Source of the DNA: Absidia repens
Lineage: Eukaryota > Mucoromycota > Mucoromycetes > Mucorales > Cunninghamellaceae
Reading direction: 5' to 3'
Length of the DNA stretch: 64,000 nt
NCBI GenBank assembly: GCA_002105175.1
Contig: MCGE01000003.1
Location: forward strand, 1,933,001-1,997,000
Each line of letters starts with the position of its first letter. Position 1 is the stretch's first letter. Positions 58,912 through 64,000 of the stretch are shown here, piece by piece. Made by a program: the position numbers and the translations under genes. The notes under the pieces were generated by a model, which searched no databases, was not told the origin of the DNA, and saw only the letters and a list, made by a program, of their open reading frames with translations.

Positions 58912-61900
58912 CTATATACTATGGTCGTTTTGGAATTTTTTGAAGGAATCCAATACTCCGCCATCAATGAGTTGCTTTGCCCGAGCACAAGTGGATCCCA
59001 AAACTTGATTCAAATGACGTTTCCCGATAGTGGGAATATTGATGTTTTCCCGTAGTGCCACCGTGCCTGCTTCCCTGCAGACCCGATGATCGAAATATAT
59101 ATATATGTATACAAAGAAATCATCGTATTAGTCAGTGAAGAAATAAAAAGGTATATTTGTGATTTTCCCGAGTTTCTGTTTTTTTTCCCCCTTTTTTTTT
59201 CCAATACCTGAAGAGATACTCAAGATCAGCACCAGTACAATGAGTAGTATTTTCCGCTAGTTCCAAAGGATTAACATCATCATCCATACTCATCTGTTGC
59301 ATCAATCGTACAATGATACCCTTGCGATCGTCTAAGGTTGGTATATCTACATAGATCAGCTGATCCAATCGACCTATCATTATCATGTCCCGTCAACGCC
59401 CCCCGCCAAAAAAAGTAAAAAAGGGTCAAGTCAGTCAGTCAATCAGTCAGTATAGTGTTGCTATATTTGGTGGAAATGGGTTCAAGAAACAAATTGATTA
59501 TACCTGGTCGTAAAATAGCATCGTCGATTTGTTGAGGTCGATTGGTACAACCAATCACAATCACGCCTTGACGCCCTTCGACACCATCCATTTCGTTGAG
59601 CAAGGTACTAAGTACTCGCTCATTCACCCCACCATTACTATCCCCTCCACCATCCCATCCTAATAACAAAAAAAATGAGTCATTGTTTTTTTTTTTTTTT
59701 TTTTTGTTTAAAAAAAAAAAGAGGGTTCTCCTTTGCTTCCTCCATCCAATACCTTACCTCGACGAGATCCAATAGAATCCATTTCATCAATGAATATCAA
59801 GCATGGAGCAATCTTTTTGGCAGTGGCAAATATCCGTCGAATTTTGTTTTCAGTTTCACCAAGGTACTTCGAGAAAATTTCAGGGCTATGATAAAAAAAA
59901 AAAAATAGGCAGTAGGGAGAAGAGGAAACATGTGAGACATCGGTAAAAGAGTATATTTGTCATCCTAAATTTCACTTCCTACCCGTTGATCGAGATCACG
60001 TTCATCATAGCCTCGGAAGCGAGAGCTTGAACCAGCAACGTTTTTCCACATCCTAACGCATCGGAAAAAGATTAGAGTTTTTACTTGTCAGTGAGTATAG
60101 GTATATATTTGCATTCAGGTCATCATATGATTGGTTTACCTGAGGGACCATACAATAAAAGACCTGCAGGGGGTGAAATACCGAGTCGCTTGAATATTTC
60201 GGGTTGTAACAATGGGACCAACGTCGATTGTCGAATGCGTTGTTTGATCTTGTCGTACCTAGATATCACATAATAATAAAATCAATATACATTGTGCGAT
60301 CTTTCCCTCTCTGGGTTGTACCCTCTCTCTCTCTCTCAGTCTTTTGTTTTACCCTCCAATATCATCCCAGCTTCTTTTTGGTAATGTGGATTCTATTTCT
60401 ATTTGCTGTGAAGGCTGGTAGTTTTCCAACGCGTAATCAAAGTCGCACCATTGTACAGATCTATCATCGAATTAAACAAAAAAAAAGTTAATACAATTTT
60501 AATCAAGGTTTGTTGAGCCCGTTACCTTTTCTCAGTCTTTTCATCCAGATCTAAATGGTTCAGTCGGTTTATGAGGGTATCTTCAGTCGTGGCATCATCA
60601 TTACTCTCCATCGTCTTTTGTGATCGCATTGATTTGAGGGCTGCATTTCGACATACCATCTTCAAGTCCCGTGCAACATAACCAGATGTTCTCTAACCGT
60701 ATAAATATATATATAAGTATTGTTTAATCATTGTACACCTGCCCCTGCCCCCTGCCCTTTTTCTTCGTCTTACCAAACTGATTTGGGTCGCATAATCGTC
60801 TACTACATTCAATGTATCATGCGCAGAGACCAGATTCATGTCAAGAAGCATTGATCTTAATATTTCCTTTCGCCGAGGCCTTGTAGTCGAAAATAATATT
60901 AGTAAGAAACTGTGGAATGTAACATGCCTAATGAGTACGTCATATATCACTTACATTGTAGGTATGGAAAGGGTAAGGTGTTGTTTAAAGATATCCACCT
61001 TTTGTAGCTGATCAGGTAGTTTCCGTAGTTGTCTTGCAAGTCCAATAATGCACACCTAAGTACGGCGGGGTAAACAAAAGAAAATGATTACTGACTGCTC
61101 TTGACCTCCGTCCTTTTCATTACTTGTTTTACCTTTTCGGTATCAGGAATTCGAGAGATTTCATTAGCGAGCACCTCCAGGAGTTTGTCGTTTCCTAAAT
61201 TTTAAAAAGTAATATTGACCCAGGTGATGTGAGAATTTTTCATTATATATATACTTTTTTTTTGGTTACCTTTGCCAATGCTATCGAGGTCGCGTATGAC
61301 CAATATTGAAGGAGCAGCCACCATTGCTTTGTTGACTAGTAAATGAAGTGGATTGTAGTTCTTAAATTGATCCAGGTCCCATTCTTCTTTTAACACCAAT
61401 AATTCATGTATAGAAATATCAAACAGGTGACATCCGAGTAGTTGACTTGCATGCCTATCCGGTCAAGAGAATCGCTGTGTGAGTCACACCGATGTATATG
61501 TCGTGTTGAATTGACTTACTTGACTGTGGTTGATTTCCCAACTCCAGAGGCACCATGGAATAGAATAGATTTTGCAACCGGGATACCAAGATGACGGAAA
61601 GAATTACCGAAATCAAATCCACTGCCTAAATAAAATTAAATCTTGCATATAAGTGACATGTGCTATTCAAACAAAAAGTTGACTGGTAGTTTGCCTTACG
61701 AATCATATCCAATAAACTCGTCAACGCTTCGTGTTTTACAATGTTGGAAGACTCTTCAGGAATAGAGGGAGTTTTCATTTGTATATCAATCGTGGTGGTC
61801 TTGCGATCTAAGCGGTATTGTCCTGCTGTTGATTGCGCTTGTTCTGTTGATCCTTCTATGATATCGCGAATCAGCACATTGATCCAACGTCCACCAAGTT

Positions 61901-62151
61901 CCCAACGAATCGTTTGCCCAACTGAGACCTATTTTTCAAATAAAAGAAAGGTCATGAGGGAGCTGCTCGTACTTCGTGAAGGTTGAATGATCGGTGTGTT
62001 TCGTTTTATTTACCTCGTGATCTGGTAGTTGTCGTCGTATATATGCAGCATAGTTAGGAAGACCTTTTAAAAGTTGCTTCTTGTCACTGATAGTACATTC
62101 TAAAGGAGATACTTCAACAATCACCGTTTGCGCTATCGGTAAAGGGTGCAT
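58912..62151 (-). CDS. Two-AAA-domain ATPase, AFG2/SPATA5L1 type
   Basis: Cdc48-related ATPase; AFG2/Drg1-group enzymes release factors from pre-60S ribosomes. Fifteen exons from 62014-62151, 61700-61928, 61520-61625, 61270-61454, 61133-61194, 60955-61055, 60774-60879, 60526-60692, 60353-60460, 60140-60258, 59983-60052, 59758-59885, 59504-59659, 59208-59373 to 58912-59074 give 667 residues, all in phase. D1 has Walker [10 protein letters not shown] but a degenerate Walker B ([13 protein letters not shown]). D2 is complete: [57 protein letters not shown]. The ATG at 62151 ([13 protein letters not shown]) is the simplest start. An upstream block near 62260-62350 (MFKLCQLSNSLEVRGCTACI) looks like the N-domain and may be a further exon, joined for example by a donor near 62266. 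Subfamily is inferred; PEX1/PEX6-like alternatives are less likely. Confidence 0.82.
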
Positions 62152-62727
62152 TGAAAATAAAAAAATACAGGACTAGAGAGAAGGAAAGAAAAATATAGGG
62201 CACGCCCATAAAAGAAAAAAAAATCGCGGCGTTTGAATTGTGTAGGTGCCTTATAGATGCAGGCAGTACACCCACGCACTTCAAGCGAATTTGACAGTTG
62301 ACACAGTTTAAACATCCCCTCCTCTTTGACGATACGTCCAATATCTACCACATAATTTTGACCTTTCCTTTAATAAAGATCCAATATGAGCAAAACGAGA
62401 GCAAAAACGCTTATGTACGAGCAATGCTAAAGGACAGAAATACTCCATCAGCCGATATTTCCTGATCATCACACACACTCACATATGCTACAGATAAATA
62501 TGCCACCTGATTAGAGGACGACAACATGTAAAGACGAGACGGCTAACCTTCACATCAAATATACACACACCCATCCCGCTCTTCATCCACCTTGTCCCAT
62601 TTCACGTCACATCCCAGTAATAATCCACATCCAAGACAACAACAGTAAAAAAAAAAAAAAAAAAGTAAAAAAGAGGTTGAATAAAAAGACTTTATTTTTG
62701 TAATATAGATAACAACAACAAAACAAT
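62152..62727. other. Upstream region of the ATPase gene; possible extra 5' exon
   Basis: A minus-strand open block at about 62220-62351 reads DIGRIVKEEGMFKLCQLSNS and EVRGCTACIYKAPTQFKRRD, which looks like part of an AFG2-type N-domain, but it lacks an upstream in-frame ATG other than the one at 62315. Further right is AT-rich spacer and the 3' region of RPL37 with A-runs near 62647-62665. Confidence 0.4.
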
Positions 62728-63468
62728 TTAAGCAGAGGCTTGCTTCTTGGCTTGGGTACCTAAATATTAAGGGTGACAAGAAGAAGAAAGAATCAGTCAC
62801 CATACCCTTTATATCAGTCCAAACTATTAACTTACCTTCACGGAAACCGTTCTTGAAACGGCTGTGGACAACCTTCAAGTATCTCATGCGACCAGTACCG
62901 GTAGTCTTTCTTCTCTTGCCCTTTTCGGACCAGTTGACTATAATAGAAAATAAAGAGGTTGGAGGTGAGTTTTTGAAAGGCCGGGTTCGAGAGGTGGAGA
63001 AGTTGTCAATATCAGGTCACTAGGTCACTTACAGGATCGGATCTTGGCAGCGGGGTAACCACATTGAGCGCAAGTCTTCTTTTGCTTGTGGTAAGATCGG
63101 TCACCGCAACGACGGCAGAGAGTGTGGGATTTGGTGTGACGTTTACCAAATGAAGAAGTACCTTTAGTCTATTATATACAAAGTAATGATATGAATGAGC
63201 AACCATCTTCTCTTTTTTTTTAAGGAATGACGATAATGATAGGTAGAAGAGAGACCAAAAGATTTAAATGGTGATGAGGTCAAAATGCGGTCGGTAGTGT
63301 GGTTTTTTTTTTGGTGGTTTTTATTTTTTTTTACTATCGCTCGTTTTCTTGTTGGGTCCATCCATCCATCTATTCATCCATTCATCCATCCATCGTTATT
63401 GACACACTATTTCTATCATCATCGTCATCCTTGTTATTTGAATCATATTAGTATTTCGTACTTACCAT
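62728..63468 (-). CDS. RPL37: 60S ribosomal protein eL37
   Basis: Zinc-binding protein of the large cytosolic subunit. Four exons (63466-63468, 63033-63168, 62836-62937, 62728-62759) give 90 residues, all in phase. The sequence [19 protein letters not shown] starts the family pattern; [20 protein letters not shown] holds the two CxxC pairs, followed by [20 protein letters not shown] and [19 protein letters not shown]. Exon 1 is the ATG codon alone, followed immediately by GTAAGT, a common arrangement in fungal ribosomal-protein genes. Intron 1 is about 295 nt, the longest of the gene. Confidence 0.97.
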
Positions 63469-64000
63469 GCTGAATGCTTAAAAAAAGTATATTCAAGGGA
63501 GGAAGGAAAAAATCAAATCAATTGAGGGCGCGATGGATCTTTTTTTCCCTTGAGCTTGAGCCCAGCCCGTCTGTCCGTCCAGGATTTTCAATCGCCGACG
63601 TAGCTATTTTTTTTCTCTCGCTGGTGAAGGAAGGAAAGGCTATATTAACTTTGAAAAGGTATCCAGTAAATGATATTGTCCTTGTAAGACTCACAGTTAC
63701 TGTGATAGTATGATTGGAGACCATAATAAACGTGTCCTTTTCTTTTTAATCATTTATCCCTGTGTCGTCAATTAAGCCATACCCGTTTGTTTATCAAAAG
63801 CTGATAAAACAGGACTCTAGAGTCCACATCCTTCTTCTTTTTTTTTTTTTTTCTCAAATAAATATTAGTACCATTCATGGAATAGCATTAATTTTTTTTT
63901 TCATTGTTTCATAAAGTGAGAGATAGTAAACACGTCCAAGAAGGAAATGATCAATATCGACAAAATCAATCGGCGGTTGAAATACCCAGCAAATGGAAAT
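63469..64000. promoter_or_regulatory. Promoter side of RPL37 and right end of the window
   Basis: AT-rich with T-runs (63540-63547, 63837-63852, 63891-63901). No TATA box stands out, as is usual for ribosomal-protein genes. Repeated TCCATCCATC motifs lie inside intron 1 (63357-63392). No further gene is recognised before the window ends. Confidence 0.4.

Overview
The window is nuclear DNA from a fungus, most likely an early-diverging one of the Mucoromycota (Mucorales-like). This rests on AT-rich spacers, many short GT-AG introns (about 50-150 nt, usually starting GTAAGT and often ending in a T-run before the AG), poly-T tracts just upstream of start codons, AATAAA-type polyadenylation signals, one eukaryotic nuclear tRNA-Asp, a fungal DUF1752 (AreA GATA-like) domain, a KNH-type GPI-anchored wall protein and a Clg1-like cyclin. 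The species is an inference. All gene models were spliced by hand; exon phases were checked for every complete model, and those that do not close are flagged.

Layout. 0-7.6 kb: PNG1 peptide N-glycanase (5' part only, runs off the left edge) divergent from a three-repeat severin/fragmin; a DUF1752/DUF3295-like regulator; a Clg1/Pcl-type cyclin with a 36-residue polyglutamine tract. 7.6-10.1 kb: gene-free, holding copy A of a dispersed repeat. 10-18 kb: ethanolamine/cholinephosphotransferase, a 9-bp minisatellite, a bHLH factor, ASCC1 divergent from methionine aminopeptidase 1, and a small membrane-protein ORF. 18-22.5 kb: tRNA-Asp, a gene-poor stretch with a decayed multi-exon gene, and a second bHLH factor. 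22.9-30 kb: an RCC2-like protein with a C-terminal PHD finger, divergent from a WDR48/UAF1 homologue. 30-41 kb: a minisatellite, repeat copies B and C, a KNH/GPI protein, RVB2 (reptin) and two small orphan proteins. 41.7-52.3 kb: a PWWP protein with a possible LEDGF-like C-terminal domain, MPDU1, a LIN1/CD2BP2 homologue without its GYF domain, a monocarboxylate-transporter-like MFS protein, a DMAP1-binding-domain protein and a YggS-family PLP homeostasis protein. 52-56 kb: debris, with a Tc1/IS630-type transposase fragment and a decayed multi-exon gene. 56.9-63.5 kb: an isopenicillin-N-synthase-like 2OG oxygenase, a two-AAA ATPase of AFG2/SPATA5L1 type, and ribosomal protein eL37.

How it works together. 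This is mostly a housekeeping neighbourhood: glycoprotein quality control, phospholipid synthesis, N-terminal methionine removal, ribosome biogenesis, chromatin remodelling, deubiquitination control, dolichol-sugar use and wall assembly. There is no evidence of a metabolic cluster or operon. Four close divergent pairs probably share promoter regions. The less ordinary content is the three-copy dispersed repeat, two minisatellites (one abutting a repeat copy), the unusual domain combinations (RCC2-PHD, LIN1 without GYF, stand-alone DMAP1-binding domain), ATG-only first exons in two genes, and two decayed intron-containing genes. I did not find a clear new defence or mobile system.
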